64,000 nucleotides of DNA from Puffinus mauretanicus (GCA_023333565.1 JAJKFH010000470.1:496001-560000), one strand, 5' to 3'. Shown: positions 22,301 through 36,510, counted from the first letter of the stretch. Numbers and translations: made by a program. The notes: a model not told the origin generated them from the sequence alone.

Positions 22301-25300
22301 ACCACTGAAGTCAACCCTTATTTAGGTCAGGGGATGATATGGGAAGAACCCAACCACCCATTTCTACTTTTGGCTAACACAGCACTTTTTCAAGGTATCA
22401 GGTTCTGCTTTCGCCACTTGGTACAGATATGGTTTCTTCTCCACAAGAGACCTGCAACGCTTTACTTTTGAGAGTTAACTGTGCCATTCACCTTCCCTGC
22501 TGAAGCCAAGAGAAAGAGATAAAGAGCTTGAAAGAAACTCTATACATGTGTTTTTCACATTGATGCATAAACATCATGGAGCAAAAGAGTCTGATCTGGA
22601 TTATTTATATTGATGAGACATTTTTGTGTCCTAGCTTGAAGACAGAAATGAAAGACATTACGAGGAAGTAACTTAAAGGTCATAAAATTATGTTGCAATT
22701 ACACTGACTACTTCCTTGGAATAATTTGTGCAGGATGTATAGGTGGAGGTGTAATCTATAGAAGGGTTGTTCCACATTCCTATTTATCCCTATTTATGCA
22801 AGAGCAAACAAGTTCTGCTCAACTTGTATCTGAAGGCCTCATTTTAAGGACGTGCTAAATTGAGGCTGTTCCCACTATCAGAGTTGAAGGTTACGCAAAT
22901 GCAAACACAGGGCCTCAGAAGCTCAAGTACTTAAATACAACTTACTGAGATGGAGATTTTCTTGTTCATTTGATTTCATCTCTGGAACCTCCTTATTCAT
23001 GATGTTATAAAAGTTCACATTGTCTGTGTTCTGAAAACACAAGATAATTTCAGTAACACTGTAACAAAAACATTTCTCACGTCTGAGGAACCGACTCTCT
23101 TGCGAAAAAAGAGATAAGTCAGTCCTAAATAAAGAACCCCGTGACCTGCCACTTTACTTGCACGTCAGGAAGATACTTACGGAAGAACTTTGGTTCTACA
23201 TTTGCTTTGAGAAGTGGGGAAGAGTTTTCCAAAGCCTGCGTTGTTCACACACGGGTTGTGCCAGAGATGCTATTTATTTCTTTGAAACGGATGTGAAGCT
23301 ACAGGAAGCCTTACACCCCGCAAATGACTGCAGACTCTCATTACAGAGAGTTGCAACACCAGGTGATGCTTTCAGATGGTCTCTTCTGTTATATCTAGTC
23401 TAGCCTGATGCTGCCTCTTGCTCAACATCCTCCCAACCTACAACCCTTCCAAATCTCAAATGCTTCCTTAAGGACATGGTGATGGGATCAGCTACCTCTC
23501 TTTTGGAACTGCTAACATCTGGACGAGTCCAAGAATTGCAGAATGGCAGCTCTGATGCAGACAGCGTGCATCCAAAGGACAAGCGTGATCAGTGTTGCCA
23601 TTACAGAAGTTACTCGAGATTCCTGAAGCCCTGCTTTATTCAATTTTTGAATCTTTAAAGTTCTGATGCATAGGTCAGAAATCAGCTCACAACAGCAACC
23701 CTAGAAGAACTGAAGTGCCTGCACCCTGACAGCAGTATCACAACTGGGAGGAGAAGACAAGCAGACTTGAAGAGAAATGCAAAGTGGGAACCACAAGTTC
23801 CTTCCAAACAGTAAGAAGTGAAACCAACTATATGCAAGGCACTGTCAGTTACAAAACAAAACAAGAGCAAGAAAAAGAAGCAACTCAGATTAGTCTTTTA
23901 GTCTGAGGAAGCCAGAGCTTTACTCGTACTAAAATAAAAGCACAGGAAAGAGTGAGCAACCTTGGAGCAACCCTTCAACAGGAAAAACAAGAGCAAAACT
24001 CTACCTATGTTTTAAGCTGGAACATGTTAAGTAACAAGATGCAGTAACCCACAGTAACAGGATAAAACTTGAGGTTCCTTTCCATCCTGTGCACCTATTG
24101 TAGTTCTTTAAATAGAGATCTACGCTTAACTTGAAACTTGTGTCTTGCTGGATGCAGTTTTCAATATTCAAAACAAAGCTTTCAAGAACACATAGCTTAT
24201 TTAAGTTGAAACTGGGTTCTACAGAAATCAACAGGACTGGTTGCATGCTAAAAATTAAGCATCTATTTAAGTGATGTGCCAGGTTGAAACCTTGATGCAA
24301 TACTGCAAGCCCACGTGGGTCACCCTGCCCACTGCCTCTTACAATCACACAGTGGTGCACAGCAAATAAACAGCTCTTATATCAGCACTGGGATAAAACA
24401 TATACTGGCAAAAACAACTGGGCAGGGGGTTGGATGGAGGATTCACACCAACCCAGTGCTCATTGAAAGGATAACCTGAAATCGTGTGCCTCCCCAAGCA
24501 CCAGTTAGTTATTTATGCTGGTCAAAGAAGATCTCACCTCTTCAATGACATCTTCAGCCTTGCCCCAGAGCTCAGTAGCCAGCCCATATTGATTTTTATT
24601 TATTGCCTCCATTATTTCTTTGGCAACAGCAGTCACCTCTGTTAGGCCTTTATCATCAAGGAGAGACTGGAAGACAAACACAAAGGAGGACAGCTTTAAT
24701 TATAATTTCACATTAATTTCTCACTAACAGTCCCCATGCATTCGAGGTTTTATTCCGGCTAAGAGCTAACCTTAAAAAACAACATCCATTTATACTGTAT
24801 GGCAGTACAAGTAATCAGGTGAGGACCAAGAGTTTAAGAAGGTACTTACAGTGCTGTAAAGATAGGGCCCCCAAGACAGCACGGAGTCTAAAGAAACAGA
24901 ACAGATTTCAAACATCTAAGTTTTTGACATATGATTTCCTTTACTTTTCCTTTATTGTAGCAAGAACGACTGTGACAAAAACATATGGAGATGAATTAAT
25001 CAGTAAAAATGTACTGTCAGCTCAGTTTAGCCCAAAGGTTATGTACCACAGAGCAGGTTCTTTACAAATCCTGAGAACCAATAAAAGCACTGCAACATCG
25101 TTAACCCCCTAAACATTAAATCAGTGAAATTTACTTAAAGCCAACAGACATGTTCTTACCAAAATGTTCTCATCCCAACACTGCAGCACATTGCTAGAAC
25201 ATGGAGGGAGATCTGACAAGTGAACGGGCATTGTCTAAACTGATTCTTTGCAAAAGTTACGGGGTGGGGTGGGGGAAATCTAGTTATAAAACAAACCTGT

Positions 25301-28300
25301 TTTATAACAAGTTTGTTTATAAGGTCTCAAGGATCAGCTGATCCTAAGACAGATAGGAGTTTGCTTGATATTGTCCCATGCTGCAGAGAATCTGTGGAGC
25401 CTGCCCTTGCAAATCTCATTGAAGTCCCTTAATTTGTTTTTTGTCCTCAAACACCCTCTCTCTTCCAGGTCTGTGAGCACATCAATTCCTCAGCACAAGG
25501 ACTTCTTGTGAAAAGAAAGAGAAAACCTCAGTTGCAGCCTTGTGAATCATTCGGTGGCCCCATTTTAAGTGCAGTACTCTTACCAAAACACCTCAGAGGC
25601 TGTAGAGATGTGTAGGGACATTTCACCACCACCCCACTTCAAAAGCAAGTATGCTCCTCACTGACTTTGCTCTCTGACTTTTCATAATCCAGATACGTTC
25701 TAAAGGTACATACTTCAATCACAGCTTGCAATGTTGAAGTATTTCTTTAATTTACCAGACTCACTAGAGATTTAATTCACTTAAGGCAGGGCTGGCATTT
25801 TTGACTCTGGGTACCATGGAATGGTAAAAAACCCAACAAACATAACAACAACAACAAACCACCCACAGTCTGAGGATTTTAAACATACCCAAAGGAGAAA
25901 TCCATGAGTCTCCAAGAGCAGTCCCCATAAAATTGCACTTTATGGTCTTTTTTTGAACAGCCTTGGTGAATAAGAGAAAAAACAAAAACAAACAAACCAC
26001 CAAAAAAAAAAAAAAATCAACTTTTAGTTAGATATTCATGACTCTAGAAACAGTTTTCTTTAAGTGAAAAAAATAAGTAGCAGCCTGAATTAGGCAACAG
26101 GGACAGTGTATTCCAGGAAATATAAGTCCTTGTAGAACACCGCATCTTAGTGAAAAGTGAACTACATCCTCCAACTACTTACCTCATGCAGCTCTAAAGC
26201 AATGCCAGCAGCCATTTTACCTCCATAAGATTCAGAAAATATGTAGAATGGGATGGTCTGGAGAGAGAGAGAAGCCACACAATGAACCTGTTGGACAGAG
26301 GGCAGAGGATACCTCCAACCATCTCCCACATCCCACAGAACCCAGGCACTGGCTGTTCACCCCTCACTACCAAACACTGGATATTTTTCTGATTCTAAGC
26401 TGCAGAAAAGACTTCTATAACATCCTGGTGTAATTACTGGGGGAAGTTTTGAAGCAGGCACTTCAGTATTTTGGAACTAGAAACAGCTGTGATCCTACAT
26501 GCTTCTCGGATCGCATGACAGACAATAATCCACCACACTGCTTATCTAACTAGCACCAAATTCAAGATACCGCTTCGGAATCGTGGGAAATAAGAGGCAG
26601 TGGATATACCTGCACATGCACCAAATGCAGGCTACGCAGTAGCAAACACTGCCCATCTGGAAGGCTGTTCACTAATTCCTTTTGAGATCTGTTTAAAAGC
26701 AAACTAAAATTTGAATTCTAACTAAGAATTCAAATCACTTACCTGGAATTCTGTTCTACATGTGAAGAATTCTCCAAGAAAAACCATCATGTCAGAAACT
26801 ACTGTGGTAAGGTTTTTGGCAAACAAGCTACAATCATCCACATAACTGAATCCAGTGCCCACAGGATTATCCACAAACAAGATACTGGCTGCCTGCAACT
26901 GTACAAGCAGAAAGAAGGTTTGTATGAAACCTCAGTTCAGGACCAGGGCAAACTTTAGTTTTGATGGCACAAATGTTTAACTGAGCCACTGAATCTCTGG
27001 CCCTGAAAGAACTTGCAGAAAAATTAGGTGCAAGTCCAAAAGAGAGAATGGTACAGGTGAGACTTGTCTGTCAGAATGTAAAATAAGATGTTTTTTCTTT
27101 TGGGTTGCTGGGCTTTTGTGAAATTGCTATAGCAAATGCTATAGTTGCATAGTTATAAGTGTACAAATAAAATCAATAGATCAGCACACAGATAGCTCAC
27201 ATGGTTCAAAGCAATAAGGCTCACAAATAAAGAGGTACAACATAAGGTCTTTCAATTTGCCCAATCTGCAACAAGAAAGGCACCCAAAAAATCCCAGTGA
27301 CCCAAGGGCAGATCACCCATACGATCTAGGGAACTCCAGAGAGTTGGTAGCTTAGAGCTCCAGACTATTGGTAGTTTAGAGCACAAATACATTTCATTGA
27401 ATAAACCTCCGCCTTCATAGGCAGCTGTAATTTGTTTTCCCTTGAAGGCCATACTGGACTTGTAATTACGAGCCATTGGTTATACATTGCCAGCCATCCA
27501 GAAAAACCTCTATGACTGTACGCAATGAAGCTATAATCTGAAATAACATCTTTCTAGAATTTCCCTGTTCTCAGTTTCCCAGATGTCTGCAATTCACAAG
27601 TTCATGGAAGCCCAGACATATTCCATCAAATCAAATTAACAGGTCTATTCTTCAGTTCTTAACAAGGATATTCATATAAGCCATTTCATTAACCACACTA
27701 TTTTAAGATGAAATATTATAGTTCTATTGAACTTTAAATGAAAACTGTTCTGTGATGATAGCAATCATCTGCTTACATAAGCACCAAACATTTTGCAATC
27801 AATAATTAGAAGCTGAACTCTCCACTATACCCAGGTTGTATTTCTTGGTTTCATTTCCTTGTCTAATGGGCCAATCTCTTCAAAGTTCCCAAAACCACAG
27901 CCTGAAGCTCCTGGACCTCCCTGTGGGGAAATACCAAATGACAAATAAGTTAAAGGGCAACATGGTATAGATATGACAGATAGGAGAAAAATAAAAGCAA
28001 GCCAGTAAGTAGAATGACAGATTGTAAATTTTAAAAAATGGCTTTTGCACTACATGTTAATTTGCAAAGAAGGCTCTCTTCCTTGTCCTTTTTCATTATG
28101 TGTACACATGCCATTTCTGAAAGCAAGAATTTAAACAGCAATTACCCACTTGTGAAAGCATCTAATGAGTTGCATGCTATGTGCGTGCAGTTTGAAAACC
28201 CTTCCCCTTATTCCCTTAATACGAATGCAGAAGCCAGCTATCTACAGAGGTTTGCAAGTCATTAGTTTTATCAGCACGTACAGCATGCGAATTTCACTCT

Positions 28301-30531
28301 GAAGAAATAACCCAGAAAGAAAAAGACCAAGTCGTCAAGTGATTATATTCAACATTAACTTCTGAAATGTACTGCTGGAAGTGAATGTGGAGCACACACC
28401 ACTGCCTTTTATCAAACTGAATGGGACCAATCTCTAAACAAGAAGTCTCTCTTACTTGTTTCCATTTAGAAATCTTTCTAAATCTCTGATCATTTTATCT
28501 ACTCTCTCTCTGAACATTGTTTAGTCTGTAAGCTCTTCAGGAAAGGAGCTGTGACGCTACAATGTACTTGTAGAGTCTGGCACAAAAAGCACTACTGTTG
28601 TATAAAAGATAAGAACAACCTCTATTTCTGCAATGTAACTTGATGGAAGGTGAGCAGTCGAGGCACCCCACAACTGCAGAATGATATTGCCATTATTTTT
28701 TCCTAACCTGAATACCTCTTTTACAAGGTAAATCATTGGGAATCGGATAATTTTGTATCCTATTTCTGTAGAGCTGAAAGATACCCATCAGACTGAACCA
28801 GGCACAGATGCAAATGTCTTTCACCCAGCCTTACCTGAAGCCACAAGATAAGAGGTAGTTCTGTGAAGTCTTTGGTTGGGTTATTTGCATAGTAGAGCCA
28901 CCAGAACATGTGGGCCTTACTTCGAACTTGCACATATCCCCACAGCTCTTTGGGCTCTTGGGATTGCCTCAGAACCACACCTTGGGGAGGAAATAAAAAT
29001 AAAAATCAGCTAGGTAAAAAGGCTCATCTTTGAGCTTTCCACTAGATTCGTTCCAACACATTACATTTCAATCTTGGGTGTGATAATTAGAAGTGCTTCC
29101 ATTAAAAAAAATTACTCTAAGAAACCTGCCTATACTTACACCCACACACATAGCTGAGTTACCATCAATGAATGAATGAAGTGTGTAATTAAGTGCTTAC
29201 TTACCAGGGCCTGACGTTACAGCGGCTACCAAAACAGCAGCCCAATAGCTAGGATAATTTTTTTTCTATCAGGGAAACATTTAAAGTCTTTAGAAGGCCT
29301 AGGCCGAAAGCACAGGCCCTCTAGACACAACAGACAACTCGCACCAGCTTCAGGGCCACCAGGGCTCCTTCAGGGATCCAACACTTTGATCTCAGTCTCT
29401 GGGAATATCAAATCATTTTACAGTCCTCAAGGAGAGTAAATGCAGGATAGACAGAGGGGTCACTTCCAAACGAACCCAAGATCTAATCCTAAACTCAATT
29501 AAGTCAGCGGAGTCTCGTCAACTTAAGCAGTCAGTCTATTCTCCATCTAGGACACAGTCACCTTCCCAGAACCAGACCTTTGAAACTACACCCCTTAATC
29601 TCGATCACGGCAGAAGGCAGCGGTCCACTGGAGAAGCAGCAATAAGGCTTTTTCAAGCCACAGTGCCCAGTCTTTGCTGATCCACAGGACACAGCGCTGA
29701 GCAGGTTATACCAGTGTGGGCAACACCTCGCTTCCTTGACCAGCCCTCACTGCCACAGTGGTGACACCCTGACAGGGCTGCTGGGCTCCTTGCAGCCCCC
29801 GACCCGAAGGTCTCACAGGTAAAACACTGTGGCCAGGGACCCGTGCTCCTGTCAGCCACTATCAGAGGACACTGCAATAACCTCATGCTGGCTTAGACGG
29901 CTTCTTCATCACCCCTGCCCAGGAACGGAAGAGCGCCTGGGGGTCTTTTTCAGGAAGGACAGATGGCGGCTCAGGGTAAAACAGCGATGAGAAGGGCTGC
30001 CCTGTTTGTGGGGAGCCTCTCCCACCCAGTTTACCCAGGGCATCAACGGGCACCTGAATTTCCACGTTCCTGCTCCAAAAGGGTTTCCTGGGGCTCCGGG
30101 GAGCGCAGACCCCAGCCAGCCGGGGCGGGAGGAGACGACGGCCAAGGTCACGAGAGTCCCCGGCAGGGACACGGCGACAGCCCTGCCTGGGGCCGCTGGG
30201 ACCGCGCACGGGCCCGGCCCCGGCCCCGGCCCCGAGCTCGACCTGCTCCCGCAGCGCCGGCCCCTTCCCAACCCCCATCGCCGCGTCCCCCCACGGCTGC
30301 CACCCCCGGCGCGGCGGTGTCGGCCGTGGCAAGGCTCGGAAACGTCCCGCGGCTCAGCCCGGGCCCTTCCCGGCAGCAGCCGCGGGACGTGCCGTGCCCG
30401 GAGGCCGTCGCTCCCAGACTGCCCGGGGCACGGCCGCGGCGCGGGGCACGGCCTTCCCCCCGGCCCCTCAGCCCCATACCTGCCGCCAGCACCAGCAGCG
30501 ACAGCCCCGTCGCGGCGCGCAGCGGCCCCAT
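19346..30531 (-). CDS. SCPEP1: Serine carboxypeptidase 1 (retinoid-inducible), complete, 13 coding exons
   Basis: Coding exons in order: 30480-30531, 28835-28980, 27831-27920, 26743-26898, 26183-26257, 25889-25961, 24850-24887, 24538-24666, 22946-23030, 22040-22153, 21239-21376, 19535-19698, 19346-19411. All junctions are GT/AG and phases join into a 441-residue frame (human ~452). It is a peptidase family S10 enzyme that trims C-terminal residues from peptides in lysosomes or the secretory route. Seen: signal peptide (1-~18, [18 protein letters not shown]), the GGPGASG substrate/oxyanion loop near 67, the nucleophile Ser158 in SESYGG, Asp359 in NGQLDLIVD and His419 in AGHMVPSDQG. The triad is complete, so an active enzyme is expected. 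A more upstream in-frame ATG exists at 30570, but the chosen start gives a proper signal peptide. The gene shares a divergent promoter with COIL. Confidence 0.97.
25284..25322. repeat. Short inverted repeat in SCPEP1 intron 6
   Basis: TTATAAAACAAAC (25284-25296) and GTTTGTTTATAA (25311-25322) are reverse complements apart from one base, with a 14-base spacer. It could form a small hairpin in DNA or pre-mRNA. Such AT-rich palindromes also arise by chance. Confidence 0.5.
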
Positions 30532-30710
30532 CCCGCCAACGGCTCCCGGCGCCCGCCGCCGCGCTATCACGTGCGTGCGGACCAGCCCGGCCCCGCCCCG
30601 CCCGCAGGGGGCGTGGCCGAGGCTCGCGCGCCGCCCGCCCCTTTTGTCCCACGCGCGGCGCCGTCGCCCTCTCTCACCACCCCCCCCCGCCGGCCTCTTT
30701 CTCCTCCAAG
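30532..30710. promoter_or_regulatory. Divergent SCPEP1/COIL promoter in a CpG island
   Basis: Only 179 bases lie between the two oppositely directed start codons, inside a CpG island of about 30.0-31.4 kb. I see no TATA box, as usual for CpG-island promoters. CACGTG (E-box) at 30568-30573 lies 37 bases upstream of the SCPEP1 ATG. AAGATGGCGGC, a YY1-type element, spans the COIL start codon at 30708-30718. Confidence 0.8.
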
Positions 30711-33700
30711 ATGGCGGCGGCCGGCGGCGGCCCCGTGCGGCTGCGGCTGCTCTTCGACTACCCGCCGCCGGGCAGCCCGGGCTGCGCGCTGTGCTGGCTG
30801 CTGCTGGAGCCCAGCCAGGTGCGCCTCGTCACCGACCTCGTCAGCCTCATCCGCCACAGGTTCGGCTTCAGCCGGCGGGCCCGCCTCAGCCTCTTCCTGG
30901 AGGGGGCGTTGCTGCCCCCCACCGAGAGCGCCCGCCTCGTGCGGGACAACGACTCGCTCCGGTACGGCGGGGGCTGCTGGGGCGGGGCCCGAGCTGAGCC
31001 GCCGGCAGGAGAGGGGCTCCTCGGGGCCTGGGCTGAGGGGAGGGTGTCCCCTAGCAGGCTTGAAACGCGGCCCCCGCCGCGGGACGCGGACGGGGCCTGT
31101 CGGCGCCCTCCCCGGGGAACCGGAGAGGCGCGCGCGGGCCCTTCCCGCGGTTGCCGGTGGCCCAGCGGCTCTCTGGGGGGTGGAGCGGGAGCCGGGTGCT
31201 CGCGGGCACCGTTCCCCAAAGCCCGCGGTGCCTGAGAGGCCCCAGGATGTCTGAAAGGGGCTGGAGAGAGCCAAGGGCTTGGAAATCTCCTCACGGATGG
31301 AAGGAGCGCGCTGCCTCCATCCCCCGGTGCTCCCGCGCCCTGCCCCCGCCGTGAGCGGGCCTGCTTAAAAAGACCTGGCAGCACCCGTGCCCTCAGGTGA
31401 GGGCCCCGGCTGTCAGCCTTGGTTTAGGGTAGCAACCCGTGCGCTGGAGACTGCTTCTGAACTGTCCTGCAGTAGAACAGGTGGAGCATCCCCACTCCCA
31501 AAAGACAGCCTTACCTGAGGTGGTAACGTAGGAAAAAGGTGTTAATTATGCTGAACAGTGGCTTTTGGTTTTTTTGACAGAGTAAAATTGGAAGAGATAG
31601 TCGCAGATGATTATGAAGAGATAGATGATGGCTTCTCTCATACACCAAAAGAAGACAAAAAAAGGCGTAGACAAAAGCAGGAAGAGGAAGAATTCTATAG
31701 AAATGAAGACGACAGGCATAAAAGGGAAAAGAAAAAGAATAAATATAATCCTGAGTATTCCTCTTGCAGGGAAGAGGCCTCTCTAGGTATTTGTGACTCT
31801 CAAAAAAGGTACAAGAAAAGAAAAAGAAAGGAAGAAGTTAGTGGAAGAAATAGACTCACAGAAGGTAAGGAAGAGAGCTCTACTGACCAATCTAAAAAGC
31901 TTAAAAAAATGGAGAGGGAGAAACAGTTGGCAACAAAAAAGAAGGATGAAAAGCAGACAAAGGCCACTGCAGCAAAGATGGCTTTAGAACAGGCAAATGA
32001 GAGCTTTTCTCTAAATTCTGGTAAAAGTAACACCAAAAAAATCACAACACAGTCCAGAAAAAAGAGGGTGGGAGCTTCAGATTCCTCCAGCACGTCGTCT
32101 GACAGTGACAGCAGTGAATTAAGCATACAGCAAAATAAATCTTCCCATAAACCTGTAGTGGCAACACTTCCCAAAGACAGATCCCAAGCTGCTGCAAATT
32201 CTGATGTGAAAACTGTTGTTTCTAATAAAGTGACTGTAAAGTCTAACGCTGAAAATTCCACTAAGACTGCAATTAGTAAAAATGCTAAAAAATCCCAGTC
32301 CTCTAGTTCAGATTCTGACTCGAGTACAGAGGATGAGAAAGTGGCAACAGCACAAGACAGTACTGCAAAGGAAAAGTCACTGCCTAACAATGCGGCAGCT
32401 GTAAAAACCAGTACCACCAAGGCTCCCAAAGCAAAGACCTCCTCTTCAGAGTCTGATAGTTCAGATTCGGAAACACTTGTTATTAAAAAACCCACAGCAA
32501 ATGCTGGACTGAGTAATTCCATAGTAAGAAACTGTACTAAACAGTTGCCAACCAGTATTCAAGGACCACTTGCCAGCCCAGGTCGTGGAAGGGGGCGTGG
32601 AACAGGAGAGGATAACTTCTGGAGAGGACCTAGGGGCCGTGGGTTTCGTGGGATGATGAGGGGCCAAGGCCGTGGGAGAGGAGCAAACCCTGGCTTCTTC
32701 TATAACTACAGCAGTGAAGGCCAGAAACAGAGGCAGTTAAATGAAGCTGCGACAAACACTTCTGTTCTTGTCCAGGTGAGTGACTTACGCAGTCATAGGT
32801 CACCTTTCTCTTGCAGCTTTAACTATAGAAAAAACATACAGGATGAGAGTAATTTGTAAAAGCAGAAATAGATTAGTAGGATAAAGGTTGATCTTAACTT
32901 AGTAAATTTGATGTTTACTGTATCTCCATTTAGCAGCCTGAGGAAGTGTTTATGAAACAATATTTAAGTGATTGTATTATATATTTCAAAACAAAGCACT
33001 CGGATACGTACCTTACTCTTCTCAGAACATCTTACAAGCCATACAGCATAAACATTGTCTTCTATTTTTATTAATACAGTAATTAAATCAATGGGTTTAC
33101 TGTTTGTTTCACAGAATCCCGTGGAAGTCCCCAAGAGAGATTATAGTGTGTTACCTCTTCTAGCTGCCCCACCACAAGTAGGAGAAAGAATTGCCTTTAA
33201 GGTAAAGAACTTGTGAAATACTGAATGTTAGTGGGCTAAAATTGTTTCATTTGGGCTACCAAAAATTTTGCAGGACACGCCACAGATAGCGTAGTCCTCA
33301 CAACCAAAAGCTTACACTGAAGAACTTAATCTTGAACTTGCCTTGTTCTGGGACCGTTATCCTAGAAATGTAAGAGTTAGGAAGTAGTCTTCATCCTACT
33401 TGTTCTTTTTTAAAAATTTTGTTTTAAACTTCAGCAGATGGTTCAGCACCTAAAACGTGTTGTGTCTCGCGTTTGTGGGAATCTCTGAAACCGTTCACTC
33501 CTCTCTTGCTAACCTATAGTTTCCCAAACTGTTACAGTTTCTGTTGTTGGCTCTAAAAAATTATTTTGTTTAAAGTCTGAATTTGATTTCTACAAAGGTT
33601 TGGAGCGTGTGCATAAGCTAAATGCATTTCTTTAAACTTCCTGTATTTGTATAACACAAACAAAGAAATGTTGTCTCTGCTGTCATTTCAGTGAATTTCC

Positions 33701-36389
33701 ACGTACATTTGTACAATGACTCTCTTAGCTAGCACACGAGTCAGTTCACAAATAATAGAATTTTCTGGTTGCACCTTCACAAAGGCTCTCTCTCTACCAT
33801 GGGCATATTTTCAAGGTTTATGTTTAAATAAGAGTGCCAGAAAGAAGCATGTTACCGCTCTCTTTCCAACATGCAAGAAAAGTCAGCATTAAAATAAGGT
33901 GCTATAAAAGAAAAAAAAATTCTCTACTTTGTTATTTCTCTCTATAGCGTTTCTACAGTATTATTGCAAATCTTACCATACAAATAGTTACACTTCACAG
34001 CACAATAAAAAAGTAAATGAAAATGAAATCACTGCAGTTGAAGAGACTGGGATCCATCTCCCTGGTCTCTCACAGCCTGACCTGAATGTAAGTCCTTTGG
34101 AGCAGTGAGTCCTGGAAGACTACGTGGGACTGTGACAGGCATCAGGATCCGGGAGTGGGAGGCTTGGTTCTTGCACTTTCCTCTTGCTGAAGAAACCGTG
34201 TCTGGGCATAAGGGTATCATCAAGGATCAGGAAAAGTTGTAATTTGTTATTTTATTTCTTTCAACAGCGCTTGGAACTAACTGAAAATTACAGTCCTGAA
34301 GTTTCAGACTATAAGGTACTGTTTTTCCTTCCTCCCTTAATTCACTCACAAAACTATTATAGGTGAGGTAAGGCTTAAATATTTTGAGGTTGTGCAGTAT
34401 TTTTCTCGTCCACTTGACTCCGCAGGCTATTCCTGGTGCAGCAGTAAAAATGAAAACTTTGGAATCCAAAACTAATTGTAAATTTGAAAGGTGTAGCAGT
34501 TATTTAAAAAAAAATATAATGATCATTAATATTTTAGAGGTCACAAAAAATGCAGACCTTCAAGTAGAAAAATGTAGCTGTATTCAAGTCTACTGCTTCT
34601 TGAAGTCAAGGCAAATTCTTGAAACTGGTGCAAGTAAAATTTTGTAGCTACTTCAACTAACTTTTCTGGATAAGTACTGATTTAAACTACAAGGATGGTG
34701 ACAGCGAATAACTTTGGTTTATTGATGCCAGTAACTGCAGATTGCTGAGCTTTAATACTTTGCAGATTTTATACATAGAGAAAAATTTGACAGATATACT
34801 TCCTCTCACTGTGGTCAAGTACCACGATGGTTGTAGTATGGAATAGTTATCCAGTGCTGGAGTATGTCTTGTCTGATTCTTTTCTTGTTGCTTTATGAAG
34901 GAGGGGAAAATAATCAGTTGGAATGCTGATAAAAAACAGATCGAGCTTGAGATCCTTTCGTCGTCAGCAGGACAATGTACGTACCCTGGGACACCAAATG
35001 CTTGTTGCGTCACTTGGAAAACAGCTAGTCCGAGGCACACTTCATGTTTCAGGAGTATTTCCAATTTCCTCAGGTTCCTTCTCAACACACCCCTCCCCAA
35101 AAAGTCTATTTAAATAGAGAAATTCTAACACTTGCTAGTTGTATTGAAGATGCTTATAGGTATTTACAAAATAAAATTTGTCCAGTCAGTATGAGGAGTC
35201 AGTAACTCATCTCTACTGTGTTTCATTTCCTGGGAAAAAAAAAAAATTGTATGGAATTACAGAGAAAATTTTAGCTCATAATGCAGTTCTTCGCGACGTC
35301 AGTGACGCCGCTGTCTTCAGTGGATGTGGAACTGAGTCCCTGCAATGACAAAGTGCACTTCAGACACCTGAAATTATGAATGTCTGAAATTGAATGTGTA
35401 TACTGCAGTTGCCATTTAAGCCAGAATTAATGAATCATCATCATATGAGCATTTTTCTCAAATTTAGGCAGCATATTGTTGATTAACTTTTTCATGCATA
35501 TAGTTCTATTAGATAATTACCATAATTTTGGTGTGTAGTATTCAGTTCTACCTCAGATTTTTTGTTACAATTATGAACCCAAACATCAAACTCAGAAAAA
35601 AAACCCTGGTTTTGACTAGCTTTCTAAATATGGTAAACATTTAAACCTTTTTGCTTATATTTAATGGAGTGGTTGGTTTGTTTGTTTTTAAGTTGCTAAA
35701 GAGCCAGGGAAATTCGATCTGGTTTACCAGTCTGCAGATGGAGCAGAACTGATAGAGTATGCTGTTCCTCAGGATACAAAGGTATGTGGGTGTCCTCTTT
35801 TGAAGCCTGTTACAAGTTTTGCATAGCTGATACATACCCTGCTTTATGACTCCATTGATCTCAGTGAGATTCCCTTTATAATTATGCATCTGATGAAAAT
35901 AAATGAAAGCAAAAAGAATTGTTCCTTTCTAGCAAGAATGTGCATAATTACAAGAGAAGAATCACTTCTTGCATGTTATTCAATTAACTAGGTTCAAAAC
36001 CAGTCATCAAACTGTGTAACTTTTTGGTTTGGCTAATAAAATAAACAATATCATGTCTAGATAGAGTATCAGTTCTTACAAGGTTATTCATTCCACGCAC
36101 TGTTTTTCTTACCTGCATCATTCCTTGCCCAGGATGTCAGGTAGGTTTAGGGTCATTAAGAAGATCAGTGAATCGCAGGAAGGATCTGTGATCTGTGTTC
36201 GGTAGGGCTGTTCAAGTTTAGACAAAGCATAACGTAGGAAAAATTGCATCTGCCTCTATAGCTTGTACGTGCTAAGTATTGTCTGTATTTTATTTTCAGA
36301 TAACTGAAAGTTGGGATGCACTGATAGAGCCAAGGCTGATTGTTGAGCCTCCAGTTAACGGATCCAGCATTGAAAATGGAACAATCTAA
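30711..36389 (+). CDS. COIL: Coilin (Cajal body scaffold), complete, 7 coding exons
   Basis: Coding exons: 30711-30961, 31581-32775, 33115-33201, 34268-34315, 34901-34976, 35693-35781, 36300-36389. They join in phase to 611 residues (human 576). Coilin scaffolds nuclear Cajal bodies, where spliceosomal snRNPs mature. Seen: an N-terminal self-association domain (about 1-95, [18 protein letters not shown]); acidic and basic patches including a [12 protein letters not shown] nuclear localisation signal; several Ser/Asp runs (SSSDSDSS), likely casein-kinase targets; an RG box at about residues 417-454 ([13 protein letters not shown] and GRGFRG), which binds SMN when methylated; and the C-terminal Tudor-like fold (about 470-600) ending in a [13 protein letters not shown] region. 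The long exon 2 encodes the low-complexity middle, the least conserved part in the family. The start codon is the first in the CpG island and sits in a YY1 element. Confidence 0.97.
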
Positions 36390-36510
36390 GATGTGAACAA
36401 ATGTAAATAATTGAATGGACGTGTTTTGTGAAATGCTGCCTTCTAGTTCTGAGGGCATCGGATGCACTGGTGGATATTTTTAATAAATGGTTTTAAAAAG
36501 AAACTATGCC
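36390..36510 (+). terminator. COIL: COIL 3' UTR with polyadenylation signal
   Basis: AATAAA at 36482-36487, about 93 bases after the stop codon, in an AT-rich context. It would make a very short 3' UTR. More distal signals may also be used. Confidence 0.55.

Noticed and set aside
29909..31384. Several 200-400 codon frames on both strands around the SCPEP1/COIL promoter
   Set aside because: They overlap each other and the real first exons, and are Pro/Arg/Ala-rich products of CpG-island composition.
31800..32522. 240-codon minus-strand frame inside COIL exon 2
   Set aside because: Shadow of the Ser/Lys/Glu-rich coding strand of coilin.
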